Shown here one piece after another: positions 9,054-17,729 of a DNA stretch of 64,000 nucleotides (position 1 is its first letter; every line of letters begins with the position of its first letter). The stretch spans positions 1 to 64,000 of the forward strand of contig DASTAY010000057.1 in NCBI GenBank assembly GCA_035712345.1. Reading direction: 5' to 3'. Source of the stretch: VRUE01 sp035712345 (GTDB lineage: Bacteria; Actinomycetota; Thermoleophilia; Solirubrobacterales; 70-9). The notes beneath the pieces are model-generated. The model searched no databases. It saw only the letters and a list, made by a program, of their open reading frames with translations, and had not been told where the DNA came from. The position numbers and the translations under genes were made by a program.

Positions 9054-9902
9054 CTAAAGCTGCTCGGCGATCCGCGGCGCCTCGCGGTTGAAGACCCAGA
9101 CGCCGGCGACGCAGACGCCGATATAGATCAGGGCGGCCGCGATCAGGGGGACGGGGCCATTCGCGATAGTCAAGGGGCTATAGGCATGGGGATCGATCAT
9201 CCAAACTCGCGCTTGCTGAAAGATCGGAGTCAGCGGATTGGCCAAGATGACCTGCTTGAGCCCCCCGGGGACGATCTTCATCGGATAGATGATCGGCGTG
9301 CCGTAGTTGAGTGCGGTCGCCACGACCACCCAGATGATCGCCACGTCGCGGAAGCGCACGTTGAGAGCCGAGAGCAGCATCGCCAGGGCCGCAGTGAAAA
9401 CGCCCAGCGGGAGAAGAATCAGCGGGAAAAGCAGCCAGGTCCACATCGGCGTGACGCCGAAGCCGAGCATGAAAGCGAAGACGACGATCATGTTGAGCCC
9501 GAGGGTGAAAAGGGCGGTGAGGACCACGGCGAGCGGAATGACTAGGCGCGGGAACTGGGTCTTGCGGACGATCCCCTCCTGACCGACGACCGAGGCGACG
9601 GCGCCTCCCGTGCCTTCCTGGAAGAAGCCGAAGAGGACGATGTTGAAGAGCAGCAGGACCGGATAGTGCGGGACCTGACTGCCGATTCTGAAAATTTTCG
9701 TGAAGACCAGCAGCAACACGGCGAAGAGCAGCAGCGGTCGCATCAACGACCAGACGTAGCCGAGCACGGTGCCGAAGAAGGTTCGCTTGAACTCCGTCAC
9801 AGACATCAGCCAGAGCAGCTCGAAGAAACGGTGACGGCCGCCGCCGAGCGCCGAAGGCCCGCTGACCTCGCGCAGCTCCAGATTCGCCGGCTTGACGCTC
9901 AC
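9054..9902 (-). CDS. ABC-2 type polysaccharide export permease
   Basis: A 282-residue membrane protein with about six hydrophobic segments. FFGTVLGYVWSLMRPLLLFAVLLLVF and the block ending GTPIIYPMKIVPGGLKQVILANPLTPIFQQ are typical of Wzm/TagG permeases that export O-antigen-like chains or teichoic acids. The GTG at 9902 is chosen because it overlaps the ATPase stop as GTGA; the much longer open frame upstream is a shadow of the ATPase gene. With the next gene it forms a complete transporter for the polymer built by the surrounding glycosyltransferases. Confidence 0.93.
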   Translation of the reverse strand: MSVKPANLELREVSGPSALGGGRHRFFELLWLMSVTEFKRTFFGTVLGYVWSLMRPLLLFAVLLLVFTKIFRIGSQVPHYPVLLLFNIVLFGFFQEGTGGAVASVVGQEGIVRKTQFPRLVIPLAVVLTALFTLGLNMIVVFAFMLGFGVTPMWTWLLFPLILLPLGVFTAALAMLLSALNVRFRDVAIIWVVVATALNYGTPIIYPMKIVPGGLKQVILANPLTPIFQQARVWMIDPHAYSPLTIANGPVPLIAAALIYIGVCVAGVWVFNREAPRIAEQL

Positions 9903-11149
9903 CGCTGACCCTCCACAGAGATTCCGTCCCCGACGGCCGCGCCATCCTTGACCGAAGCGGCGATGTGGTGATCCAGAGCAACCACGCCCGCGCCCTCTTT
10001 CCCGTAGACGACGAAATCGAGCACGTGCGGCGAGTGCAGGACGAGATTGGCGAGGTTGTGCTCGCGGTGGACCCAGCACTTGGTCACGTAACGACCGGGT
10101 TCCAGCCGGTTCTCGATCTCGCCGCCGAGGCGGATCCGTTGGCCCGGCTCGACCGCGTCGGGCGCTCCCTCGGGCAGGGAGATTCCGAAGCCGGTCACCT
10201 CGACCCCGTCGGCGTTGTCGAAGGCGAAACCGAAGCTGGGACCGTCGACGTGCCGGTGCGCTTCGAAGATCGCGCCGAAGCGCAGCTCGGCGCCCTTCTC
10301 GACGTTGGTGATCCGCTCGCCCCCGCCATCCTCCAGCCAGACGTCGAGCAGGGTGATGTCGGCCATCCCTCCCATGTCGGCGTCGCCCTCGCCCGGCGCC
10401 TGCTCGAAGTTGAGCCGCAGGTAGCTGCGCGCCACCTCGTCGGCGGGGCCCATCGCGCGGATGCCGCCGTCGTGCAGCAGCATCGCCCGGTGGCAGTACT
10501 GCTCGACGGCGCTCATGTCGTGGGTGACGAAAACGACCGTGCGCGACGAGTCGCGGATCTCGTAGAAGACGTCGGCGCACTTCTGCTGGAAGGAGGCGTC
10601 CCCCACCGCCAGCACCTCGTCGATCAGGAGGATCTCGGCGTCGGACTGGATCATCATCGAGAAGGCAAGGCGGACGAGCATCCCGGACGAGTAGTTCTTC
10701 AGTTTGAGGTCGACGAACTCCTCCAGCTCGGCGAACTCGAGCACCGCGCCGAGGCGGCTGCGCGCGTCGCGTCGCGTCAGCCCCATCATCACCCCGTTCA
10801 GCTCGACGTTCTCGCGCGCGGTCAGCTCGTTGTTGAAGCCGACGCCGAGCTCGATGAAGGGGGCTAGGCGGCCGGCCATGCGCACCCGGCCGGCGTCGGC
10901 GGCGTAGATGCTGGCGAGGATCTTCAGCAGCGTGCTCTTGCCCGAGCCGTTGCGGCCGACGATGCCGAAGAACTCGCCACGCTCGACCTCGAAGGAGAGG
11001 TCGCGCAGGGCGTGAAGCTCGCGGTAGCCGGGCTGCGAGAAGGTGGTCAACCGCTCCTTCAGCGAGTCGACCCGCTGGGTGGGGATGCGGAAGGTCTTCT
11101 CGACGCCGCTGACCTCGATCGCGACTTGGGGAGGGGCATGGGTCGTCAA
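9899..11149 (-). CDS. Polysaccharide ABC transporter ATPase with C-terminal cargo domain
   Basis: A 416-residue Wzt-like protein. The ATPase domain has Walker A GRNGSGKST (residues 65-73), signature YSSGMLVRLA, Walker B EILLIDEVLAVGD and the H-loop VFVTHD. An extra region of about 150 residues at the C-terminus (GADMGG onwards, with beta-strand-like FGFAFDNADGVEVTGFGIS) matches the immunoglobulin-like Wzt-C domain that in O-antigen exporters binds the capped end of the chain. The nearby methyltransferase could make such a cap. Only 23 nt separate its start from the divergent gene at 11173. Confidence 0.93.
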   Translation of the reverse strand: MTTHAPPQVAIEVSGVEKTFRIPTQRVDSLKERLTTFSQPGYRELHALRDLSFEVERGEFFGIVGRNGSGKSTLLKILASIYAADAGRVRMAGRLAPFIELGVGFNNELTARENVELNGVMMGLTRRDARSRLGAVLEFAELEEFVDLKLKNYSSGMLVRLAFSMMIQSDAEILLIDEVLAVGDASFQQKCADVFYEIRDSSRTVVFVTHDMSAVEQYCHRAMLLHDGGIRAMGPADEVARSYLRLNFEQAPGEGDADMGGMADITLLDVWLEDGGGERITNVEKGAELRFGAIFEAHRHVDGPSFGFAFDNADGVEVTGFGISLPEGAPDAVEPGQRIRLGGEIENRLEPGRYVTKCWVHREHNLANLVLHSPHVLDFVVYGKEGAGVVALDHHIAASVKDGAAVGDGISVEGQR

Positions 11150-11172
11150 GAGGGGCAGATAGGTTACCCGGC

Positions 11173-12843
11173 GTGAGCGGGGCGATCCGAGCGAAGAACC
11201 CGGCTACGCTGCTGCTCGCGGTGGCGATGACTGCGTCCGGGCTGCTGTTCGTCGTCCTCGGCTCGCGGCTGAGCTTCTTCCTCGACGATTGGGTCTTCAT
11301 CCTCTACCGCCGGGATTTCAGCCTCGACGCCTTCCTCGGCCCGGACAACGAACACCTGGTCGCCGGCCCTGTGGCGATGTGGAAGCTGCTGCTCTCCGGC
11401 TTCGGAATGGGCTCGGCGCTGCCGTTCCACCTCGTTTTGACCGCGATGTTCCTGCTCGGCGCCTGGTTCCTCTTCGTCTGGATCCGGCGTCGGCTCGGTG
11501 CCTGGCCCGCCCTGCTCGCGACCCTGCCGATCCTCTTCCTCGGCGCCGCCTACGAAGACCTCTTCTGGTTCTCCTCGATCACCTTCCTCGGCTCGATGGC
11601 CTGCGGGCTGGGAATGCTGGTCGCGCTCGACCGGCGCGACGCGACCGGCGACCGGCTCGCCTGCGCCTGGCTGGTCGGCTCGATGCTCTTCTCCAGTCTC
11701 TGGCTTGCCTTCCTCGTCGGCGCCGCGGTCGACGTGGCGCTGCGTCGCCGCGACCGCGACTGGCGCCGGCGCGCCTACGTGATCGTGGTGCCGGTCATCC
11801 TGTATGCGATCTGGTGGCTCGGCTGGGCCGACAGCAGCGAAAGCTCGGTCACCCTGCACAACATCGCTCTGGCGCCGCGCTTTGCCTTCGAATCGATGGC
11901 CGCCACCCTCGGGGCGCTGACCGGCTTCGCGACCAGCGTAGAAGGCGCGCCCTCGCCCCCGGGGCTCGACTGGGGTCGCCCGCTTACCGTTGTGCTCGGC
12001 GGTCTCGCCGTCTGGCACCTCTACCGCCTCGAGCGCGTTCCGCGCTCGCTCTGGGTGGTGCTGGCGATCGCGATCGCCTTCTGGCTGTTCGGTGGGATCG
12101 CCGTGAAGCCGGGCCGGGTGCCCTGGGCGAGCCGCTACCAGTACCCGAGCGCGGCACTCGTCATCCTCGTTGCGGCGGGGATGCTGAGCGGGCTGAGGCT
12201 CGACCGTCGATTGCTGCCAGCAGCACTGATCGCGGTCGCCATCTCGCTCGCGGGCAACGTTCTCCTGATCAAGCAGTCCTATGACGCATACCTGAGCACC
12301 AGCCAGTTGATCAAGGGCAACCTGACCGCAATGGAGATCGCCCGCAACACCGTCGATCCGGCTTTCTTCCTCGAAGAAGAATTCGCCGACACCGGCTTCG
12401 ATCACATCGATGCCGGCTCCTACTTCGCCGCGGTCGACGACTTCGGCTCGCCCGCCTACACGATCGCCGAACTGCAGAGCGCCGGCGAGCCCGCCCGCTT
12501 CGCGGCCGACAAGGTGCTGCTCAACGCCCTGCGGATCCAGCTTGAACCGATCCCACGCTCGGCTGTGCCCAGCAGCGGCTGTACGACGGTCGGCGACTCG
12601 GAACCGTTCACCGTCCCCGCCGGTGGGGTCGCGATCGCCGCCGGCGCACAGCCGGTGACGGACATCAGGATGACCCGCTTCGCCACGCCGGGCGAAAACG
12701 CCCCCCTACCGGTCGACTTTCAAGCCGAAGTGGGAGCCGGCGAAGCGACGAGGCTGGTGATCCCCCGCGATCTGGCGCCCGAAGTGCCCTGGAAGCTGCA
12801 GCTCGAAGGCGGGCCGGCGACCGTCTGCGCGCTCGAACGCTAG
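11173..12843 (+). CDS. Polytopic membrane protein, paralogue 1 of 3
   Basis: A 556-residue protein with about ten hydrophobic segments in its first 360 residues and a soluble C-terminal domain of about 190 residues. FFLDDWVFILYRR after the first segment, with paired acidic residues, and the overall layout resemble GT-C glycosyltransferases (PMT/ArnT class), which use polyprenol-linked sugars on the outer face. The genes at 15881-17614 and 17730-19418 share the layout, the DD/DE motif and the C-terminal pattern AMEIAR or AMLELAR followed by VDP or VHSD. Start is a GTG at 11173. The GT-C assignment is inference. Confidence 0.8.
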   Translation: MSGAIRAKNPATLLLAVAMTASGLLFVVLGSRLSFFLDDWVFILYRRDFSLDAFLGPDNEHLVAGPVAMWKLLLSGFGMGSALPFHLVLTAMFLLGAWFLFVWIRRRLGAWPALLATLPILFLGAAYEDLFWFSSITFLGSMACGLGMLVALDRRDATGDRLACAWLVGSMLFSSLWLAFLVGAAVDVALRRRDRDWRRRAYVIVVPVILYAIWWLGWADSSESSVTLHNIALAPRFAFESMAATLGALTGFATSVEGAPSPPGLDWGRPLTVVLGGLAVWHLYRLERVPRSLWVVLAIAIAFWLFGGIAVKPGRVPWASRYQYPSAALVILVAAGMLSGLRLDRRLLPAALIAVAISLAGNVLLIKQSYDAYLSTSQLIKGNLTAMEIARNTVDPAFFLEEEFADTGFDHIDAGSYFAAVDDFGSPAYTIAELQSAGEPARFAADKVLLNALRIQLEPIPRSAVPSSGCTTVGDSEPFTVPAGGVAIAAGAQPVTDIRMTRFATPGENAPLPVDFQAEVGAGEATRLVIPRDLAPEVPWKLQLEGGPATVCALER

Positions 12844-12861
12844 GCGCGCGCTCGCAGGCGA

Positions 12862-13935
12862 TCAGCCCGCGGTCGCCATCCAGCGCTCGACGTTCTGCTC
12901 GTACATCTCCTGCAGGATCTCGTCGATGCCGTAGCGCGGCTGCCACTCGGGGTAATGCGCCTCGAAGTCGGAGACGTCGGAGATCCACCAGCGGTGGTCG
13001 CCGATGCGGTTCTCGTCGCTCAGCTGCCACTGCAGCTCGCGCCCGGCGATCCGTTCGCAGACCTCTATCGCCTCGAGCATCGAGCAGTTGCTGCGCCGGC
13101 CGCCGCCCATGTTGTAGACGGCGCCGGGGCGCGGGTTGCGCTGGAAGGCCTGGAAGCAGGCGACGAGGTCGGCGCTGTGGATGTTGTCGCGAACCTGCTT
13201 GCCGCCGTAGCCGAAGACCGTGTAGGGCGTGCCGGTGACGGTGCACTTCATCAGGTAGGCGAGGAAGCCGTGCAGCTGCGCGCCGGCGTGCTGGGGACCG
13301 GTCAGGCAGCCGCCGCGGAAGCAGACGGTCGGCATGTCGAAGTAGCGGCCGTACTCCTGCACCAGCAGGTCGGCGGCCGCCTTGGAGACCCCGAAGAGCG
13401 AGTGCGTGGAGCGATCGATCGACATCGAGGTGTCGATGCCCTTGTGGAACGGATGGGACTCGGGCAGCTCCAGCCGCTTCTCCAGCTCTTCCAGCGGCAG
13501 GAAGTTCGGCGTGTCGCCGTAGACCTTGTTGGTCGAGCAGAAGACGAAGGGAGCGTCGGGGGCGTGCTCGCGCGCGGCCTCGAGCAGGTTGAGCGTGCCC
13601 AGCGCGTTGACGCCGAAGTCGGTCTGCGGCTCGCGCGCGGCCCAGTCGTGCGAGGGTTGCGCCGCCGTGTGGATCACGGCCTCCAGCGAGCCCGCGAGCT
13701 CGGCGAAAGCCTTGCCGACGCCCTCGGCGTCGCGGATGTCGAGGTCGAGCGAGCGGAACTCGGGATATCCCTCGCGCAGCTCCTCGGTCACGTGCGCCGT
13801 CGAGGCCTCCTCGCCGAAGAAGCGGGCGCGCATGTCGTTCTCGATCCCGACCACGTCCCAGCCATCGGCGATGAAGCGGCGGACGGACTCCGAGCCGATC
13901 AGGCCGCCGGAGCCGGTGACTATCGCGGTAGGCAT
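12862..13935 (-). CDS. NAD-dependent sugar epimerase/dehydratase (SDR), CDP-paratose epimerase-like
   Basis: A 357-residue extended SDR protein. TGSGGLIGSESV is the NAD-binding loop, HTAAQPSHDWA follows, then the catalytic Ser/Thr region CSTNKVYG and a tyrosine-lysine pair in THSLFGVSKAAAD, where Phe-Gly replaces the usual Tyr spacing so the catalytic Tyr is not obvious. CFRGGCLTGPQHAGAQLHGFLAYLM resembles CDP-paratose/CDP-tyvelose 2-epimerases. It is divergent from a related SDR gene at 14074, with a palindromic repeat between them. It probably prepares a rare sugar nucleotide for the polymer. Confidence 0.82.
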   Translation of the reverse strand: MPTAIVTGSGGLIGSESVRRFIADGWDVVGIENDMRARFFGEEASTAHVTEELREGYPEFRSLDLDIRDAEGVGKAFAELAGSLEAVIHTAAQPSHDWAAREPQTDFGVNALGTLNLLEAAREHAPDAPFVFCSTNKVYGDTPNFLPLEELEKRLELPESHPFHKGIDTSMSIDRSTHSLFGVSKAAADLLVQEYGRYFDMPTVCFRGGCLTGPQHAGAQLHGFLAYLMKCTVTGTPYTVFGYGGKQVRDNIHSADLVACFQAFQRNPRPGAVYNMGGGRRSNCSMLEAIEVCERIAGRELQWQLSDENRIGDHRWWISDVSDFEAHYPEWQPRYGIDEILQEMYEQNVERWMATAG

Positions 13936-13987
13936 GGCCGCGCAGGTTAACGAGGCCGTCACTTCGAAGCGGAGCAATGCTCCAACG

Positions 13988-14036
13988 AGCGCCGTAGAGG
14001 TTTGGACCGCTATGCGAACCAAACCTCTACGGCGCT
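13988..14036. repeat. 43-nt palindromic repeat, copy 2
   Basis: Core at 13991-14033 with flanking AGC/GCT extending the palindrome to 13988-14036. Two pairs near the TAT loop are mismatched (GGACCGC against GCGAACC). This copy lies between two diverging genes, so it cannot simply be a terminator for both. Confidence 0.93.
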
Positions 14037-14073
14037 GGGGGGATCGGGCGGCGTTTCGTAGAGTGCGCGGCCT

Positions 14074-15150
14074 ATGAGGGTCCTGATCACCGGCGGAGCC
14101 GGGTTCGTCGGCGCGAACCTGGGCGTCGAGCTTGCCGCCCGCCATCCCGGTTGGGAGCTGGTCGCGCTCGACAACCTGATGCGCCGCGGCTCCGAGCTGA
14201 ACCTGCCGCGCCTGCGCGAGGCGGGGGTCGAGTTCGTCCATGGCGACGTGCGTGAGCGCGGGGACCTGGCCGCGGCGGGCGGCTTCGACGCGATGGTCGA
14301 GTGCTCGGCCGAGCCGTCGGTGATGGCGGGCCTGTCGGACCCCTCCTACCTCGTGCAGACCAACCTGCTGGGCGCTTTCAACTGCCTCGAGCGCGCCCGC
14401 GAGGAGGACGCCTTCGTCGTCTTCCTCTCGACCAGCCGCGTCTACCCCGTCGCGCCGCAGCTCAAGCTGGCCCTGGAGGAGACCGAGACCCGCTTCGAGC
14501 TCGCCGCCGAGCAGCCCGTGCCCGGCGCCGGGCGGCAGGGCATCTCCGAGGACTTCCCGCTGGGCGGCGCGCGCACCTTCTACGGCGCGACCAAGCTTGC
14601 CGCCGAGCACCTGATCGAGGAGTACACCGAGACCTTCGGCCTGCGCGCGGTCGTCGACCGCTGCGGCGTGATCGCCGGCCCCTGGCAGATGGGCAAGGTC
14701 GACCAGGGCGTCTTCTCCTGGTGGCTGCTCAGCCACCACTTCGGCCGGCCGCTCACCTACATCGGCTTCGGCGGCGCCGGCAAGCAGGTGCGCGACCTGC
14801 TGCACGTCGCTGACCTGATCGACCTGGTCGAGGAGCAGCTCGGCGACCCCGAGGGCTGGAGCGGCGCGGTCGCCAACGTCGGCGGCGGCCGCGAGTGCAG
14901 CCTCTCGCTGCTGGAGACGACCGAGCTCTGCCGCGAGCTGACCGGCAACGAGATCGAGATCGGCGTCGAGGCAGAGACCCGACCCGGTGACGTGCCGGTC
15001 TACCTCTCGGACTGCTCGCGCCTGCACGCCCGCACCGGGTGGCGGCCGCAGCGCGGCCCGCGCGAGACGCTCGCCGACCTGCTCGAGTGGGCCCGCGCCA
15101 ACGAAGGCGCCGTGAGCGAGGCGCTGGGCTTCCAGAGGATGAGCGGTTGA
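14074..15150 (+). CDS. NAD-dependent sugar epimerase/dehydratase (SDR)
   Basis: A 358-residue extended SDR protein. GGAGFVGANLG is the NAD-binding loop, ECSAEPSVMAG follows, then STSRVYP and the catalytic YGATK pair near residue 170. DRCGVIAGPWQMGKVDQGVFSWWL and GKQVRDLLHVADL are close to CDP-paratose 2-epimerases. Its partner at 12862 is a diverged homologue transcribed the other way; two such genes side by side are typical of pathways for 3,6-dideoxy or branched sugars. Its stop overlaps the next gene as TTGA. Confidence 0.85.
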   Translation: MRVLITGGAGFVGANLGVELAARHPGWELVALDNLMRRGSELNLPRLREAGVEFVHGDVRERGDLAAAGGFDAMVECSAEPSVMAGLSDPSYLVQTNLLGAFNCLERAREEDAFVVFLSTSRVYPVAPQLKLALEETETRFELAAEQPVPGAGRQGISEDFPLGGARTFYGATKLAAEHLIEEYTETFGLRAVVDRCGVIAGPWQMGKVDQGVFSWWLLSHHFGRPLTYIGFGGAGKQVRDLLHVADLIDLVEEQLGDPEGWSGAVANVGGGRECSLSLLETTELCRELTGNEIEIGVEAETRPGDVPVYLSDCSRLHARTGWRPQRGPRETLADLLEWARANEGAVSEALGFQRMSG

Positions 15151-15884
15151 AGCTCTCCGTAGTCATCCCGGCACACAACGAGGAGGGGTCGATCGACAAG
15201 ACGCTCGGTCCGCTCGTCGCGACGCTGGAAACGGAGGGGATCGAGCACGAGGTGATCGTCGTCGACGACTCCAGCACGGACGGGACGGCCGCAGCGGTCG
15301 AGGCGTTCGCCGCCAGTCATCCGCAGGTGCGCTGCCTGCCCTCCCCCTACCGCAACGGCTTCGGCTTCGCCGTGCGCGCCGGGCTGGAGGCATTCGAGGG
15401 CGACGCTGTGGCGATCGTGATGGCCGACGGCTCCGACAGCCCGCGCGACCTCGTCGCCTACCAGCGATTGCTGGAGGAGGGCTACGAGTGCGCCTTCGGC
15501 TCGCGCTTCATGCACGGCTCGACCGTGACCGACTACCCGCGCTCGAAGCTGATCATGAACCGGATCGTCAACTGGGGCATCCGGGTGCTCTTCCGGCACG
15601 GCTACAACGACACGACCAACGCCTTCAAGGCATACAGGCGCGAGGTGATCGAGAACGCCCAGCCGTTCCTCTCCCATCACTTCAACCTCACGGTCGAGCT
15701 GCCGTTGAAGGCGGTCGTGCGCGGCTACAGCTACGGCATCGTGCCGATCTCCTGGACCAACCGCACCAGCGGCACGTCGAAGCTGAAGCTGAACGAGATG
15801 GGCAGCCGCTACCTGTTCATCGTCCTCTACGTCTTCCTCGAGCACCACCTCAGCCACGGCGACTACAAACGGGGCGAGCCTTGA
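15147..15884 (+). CDS. Family 2 glycosyltransferase (polyprenol-phosphate type)
   Basis: A 245-residue GT-A protein: LSVVIPAHNEEGSI at the start, VIVVDDSSTDGT, the DGSDSP site where DxD normally sits, FGSRFMHG, and NRTSGTSKLKL near residue 213, as in dolichol-phosphate-mannose synthase relatives. There is no long C-terminal membrane part. It probably loads a sugar onto a polyprenol phosphate for the neighbouring GT-C-like membrane proteins. The start is a TTG at 15147 inside the TTGA overlap with the previous gene; the frame is open upstream but reads as a shadow of the epimerase. Confidence 0.88.
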   Translation: MKLSVVIPAHNEEGSIDKTLGPLVATLETEGIEHEVIVVDDSSTDGTAAAVEAFAASHPQVRCLPSPYRNGFGFAVRAGLEAFEGDAVAIVMADGSDSPRDLVAYQRLLEEGYECAFGSRFMHGSTVTDYPRSKLIMNRIVNWGIRVLFRHGYNDTTNAFKAYRREVIENAQPFLSHHFNLTVELPLKAVVRGYSYGIVPISWTNRTSGTSKLKLNEMGSRYLFIVLYVFLEHHLSHGDYKRGEP

Positions 15885-17614
15885 TCGGCAGGGCGCTTGG
15901 CGCTCCGCGCATCCCGCGCGTCGCCTGGACGGTGCTCGGCGTGGCGATGCTCTGCTCCGCCGGGCTGATCCTCTACGCCTCCCACGGCCAGGGCTTCGCG
16001 ATCGACGAACTCTTCTATTACGGCCGCGTCGCCAGCGTGAAGGGCCAGCTCCACCACTACTCGCCCTTCAGCCCGGAATACCTGCTCGCCCCGTTCAACG
16101 GCCACCTGCCGCTCGGCGGGCGCTTCGTCTACGAGCTCGTCTTCGCGACGATCGGCGCCCACTACACCGTCTTCGTCCTGATCAACATCGCTTCCCTGTG
16201 GGCGGTCGCGGCGCTCGTCTTCGAGCTGGCGCGGCGGCGGGTGGGCAACGCCGCCGCGCTGGCGCCCTGCATCGTCCTGCTCTTCCTCGGCTTCGCCCGC
16301 GAGCAGCTGCTCTGGCCGCTCGACTTCAACACGGCGGCCTCGCTGGCGGCGGGCCTCGGCGCGGTGCTGGCGATCCAGCGCGAGGACCGTCGCGGCGACG
16401 TCCTCGCCTGCGCCCTGCTCGTGCTCTCGGTCGCGATGATCGAGCTCGGGCTCGCCTTCGCCCTGGGGATCGCCCTCTGGCTGGTCGTCTCGCAGAGGCG
16501 ACCACAGGGGACCTGGGACTCCGCCTGGCTGCGCGACGTCCTGCGCCGCGCCTGGGTCGTCGCCATCCCGGTCGTCCTCTACGCGGCCTGGTACGTCTGG
16601 GCACGCAAGTTCGGCCAGAGCGAAACCCACTCCGGCAACCTGCACCTGATCCCGGAAACGTTCATGCACGGCGCCGCGGCCGCGATGGGCTCGCTTACCG
16701 GCGCGAACCCGATCGTCGCCGGCACCTACATCGGCAGCGTCACCTGGTTCGGCCGGGCGCTGGCCGTCGCCGCGGGGGTGGCTCTGCTGGTGCGCCTCTG
16801 GGGACGCTCGCTGCCGCGCACGATCTGGATCTGGCTGCTCGTGCTCGGCGTCTACTGGCTGCTGCTGGCTGTCGCGGCCCGGCCGGCCGAAGGCTCCCGC
16901 TACATCCTCGTCGCCGCGGTGCTGATCGTGCTGATCGCCGCTGACACCGCGCGCCGGCGCCTGCCCAACCCCGCGGCGATCGCGCTGCTGGTGCTCGCCG
17001 CCGTCGCGCTGCCGGCGAACGTCGTCCAGCTGACCAAGGGCCGCGGCAACGACACCCTGCACCACGACCCGCCGGTGAGCAGCACCGAGTTCGCGATGCT
17101 CGAACTGGCGCGCGCCCATGTCGACCCCGAATACGTCGTCACCGCCGACCCACGCGTGGCCGAAGTCGACGGCGGCCTCTACATCGGCATCCCCGCCGGC
17201 GCCTACCTCGACGCAGCGGCGGACAACGGCTCGATCGCCTACTCGCTGGACGAAGTGCGCGAAAGCGACGAAACCCTGCGCCTTATCGCCGACGCCTCCC
17301 TGGTCGGCGCCCTCGGCGTCAGCGCCGAATCGGGGCCGCCGCCCGCCCGTAATGCCCACTGCCGCACGATCGAGGTCGCCCCCGGTGCCGAATCCGCAAC
17401 CTTCACCACTCGGGCCGGAACGACCTTCCTACGGCCCTCGGGCAACGAACAAACCGGCCTCTGGCTGGCCCGCTTCGCCGACCCCAGGGGCGTGGGCATC
17501 GACTACATGTCATCTAAGCACTGGACCAAGCTCACGATCCCAGCCGATTCCGCCGCCGACCCCTGGCGCGTCACGGTCGACCACAGCGTCACCGCCTGCC
17601 TACCCACCGGATAA
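15881..17614 (+). CDS. Polytopic membrane protein, paralogue 2 of 3
   Basis: A 577-residue membrane protein with about ten hydrophobic segments followed by a soluble C-terminal domain. GFAIDELFYYGRVASVKG near residue 38 carries the acidic pair, and WYVWARKFGQSE near residue 240 is shared almost exactly with the paralogue at 17730-19418. The start is a TTG at 15881 in a TTGA overlap with the GT2 gene, so it is the last gene of the 14074-17614 operon. I infer a GT-C-like transferase or flippase for polyprenol-linked sugars; no direct proof is visible. Confidence 0.8.
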   Translation: MIGRALGAPRIPRVAWTVLGVAMLCSAGLILYASHGQGFAIDELFYYGRVASVKGQLHHYSPFSPEYLLAPFNGHLPLGGRFVYELVFATIGAHYTVFVLINIASLWAVAALVFELARRRVGNAAALAPCIVLLFLGFAREQLLWPLDFNTAASLAAGLGAVLAIQREDRRGDVLACALLVLSVAMIELGLAFALGIALWLVVSQRRPQGTWDSAWLRDVLRRAWVVAIPVVLYAAWYVWARKFGQSETHSGNLHLIPETFMHGAAAAMGSLTGANPIVAGTYIGSVTWFGRALAVAAGVALLVRLWGRSLPRTIWIWLLVLGVYWLLLAVAARPAEGSRYILVAAVLIVLIAADTARRRLPNPAAIALLVLAAVALPANVVQLTKGRGNDTLHHDPPVSSTEFAMLELARAHVDPEYVVTADPRVAEVDGGLYIGIPAGAYLDAAADNGSIAYSLDEVRESDETLRLIADASLVGALGVSAESGPPPARNAHCRTIEVAPGAESATFTTRAGTTFLRPSGNEQTGLWLARFADPRGVGIDYMSSKHWTKLTIPADSAADPWRVTVDHSVTACLPTG

Positions 17615-17615
17615 A

Positions 17616-17723
17616 GGCCATCCCGGTAGGGGTGAAACGTCTTGTACTTTTTTGTCGAAGGCTTCGGGCGACAGCTGATCCCGATTCTCAAAAAAGTTAA
17701 GTGGAACCCCTACCGGGATGGCC
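17616..17723. repeat. Large nested inverted repeat between converging genes
   Basis: Perfect 18-bp arms at 17616-17633 (GGCCATCCCGGTAGGGGT) and 17706-17723 flank 72 nt. Inside, ACTTTTTT at 17646-17653 pairs with AAAAAAGT at 17690-17697, and GTCG at 17654-17657 with CGAC at 17669-17672. The whole can fold into one long interrupted hairpin. It starts two bases after one stop codon and ends six bases before the other, so bidirectional termination is one likely role. Confidence 0.85.
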
Positions 17724-17729
17724 TCCCTC

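Noticed and set aside
9902..11300. A single 748-residue permease gene with a long N-terminal extension.
   Set aside because: The extension is the out-of-frame reading of the ATPase gene; the GTGA overlap at 9902 gives a normal-length permease.
13988..14036. The 43-nt palindromes as ordinary transcription terminators.
   Set aside because: This copy lies between diverging genes, and no copy is followed by a T-run. Some copies may still terminate transcription.
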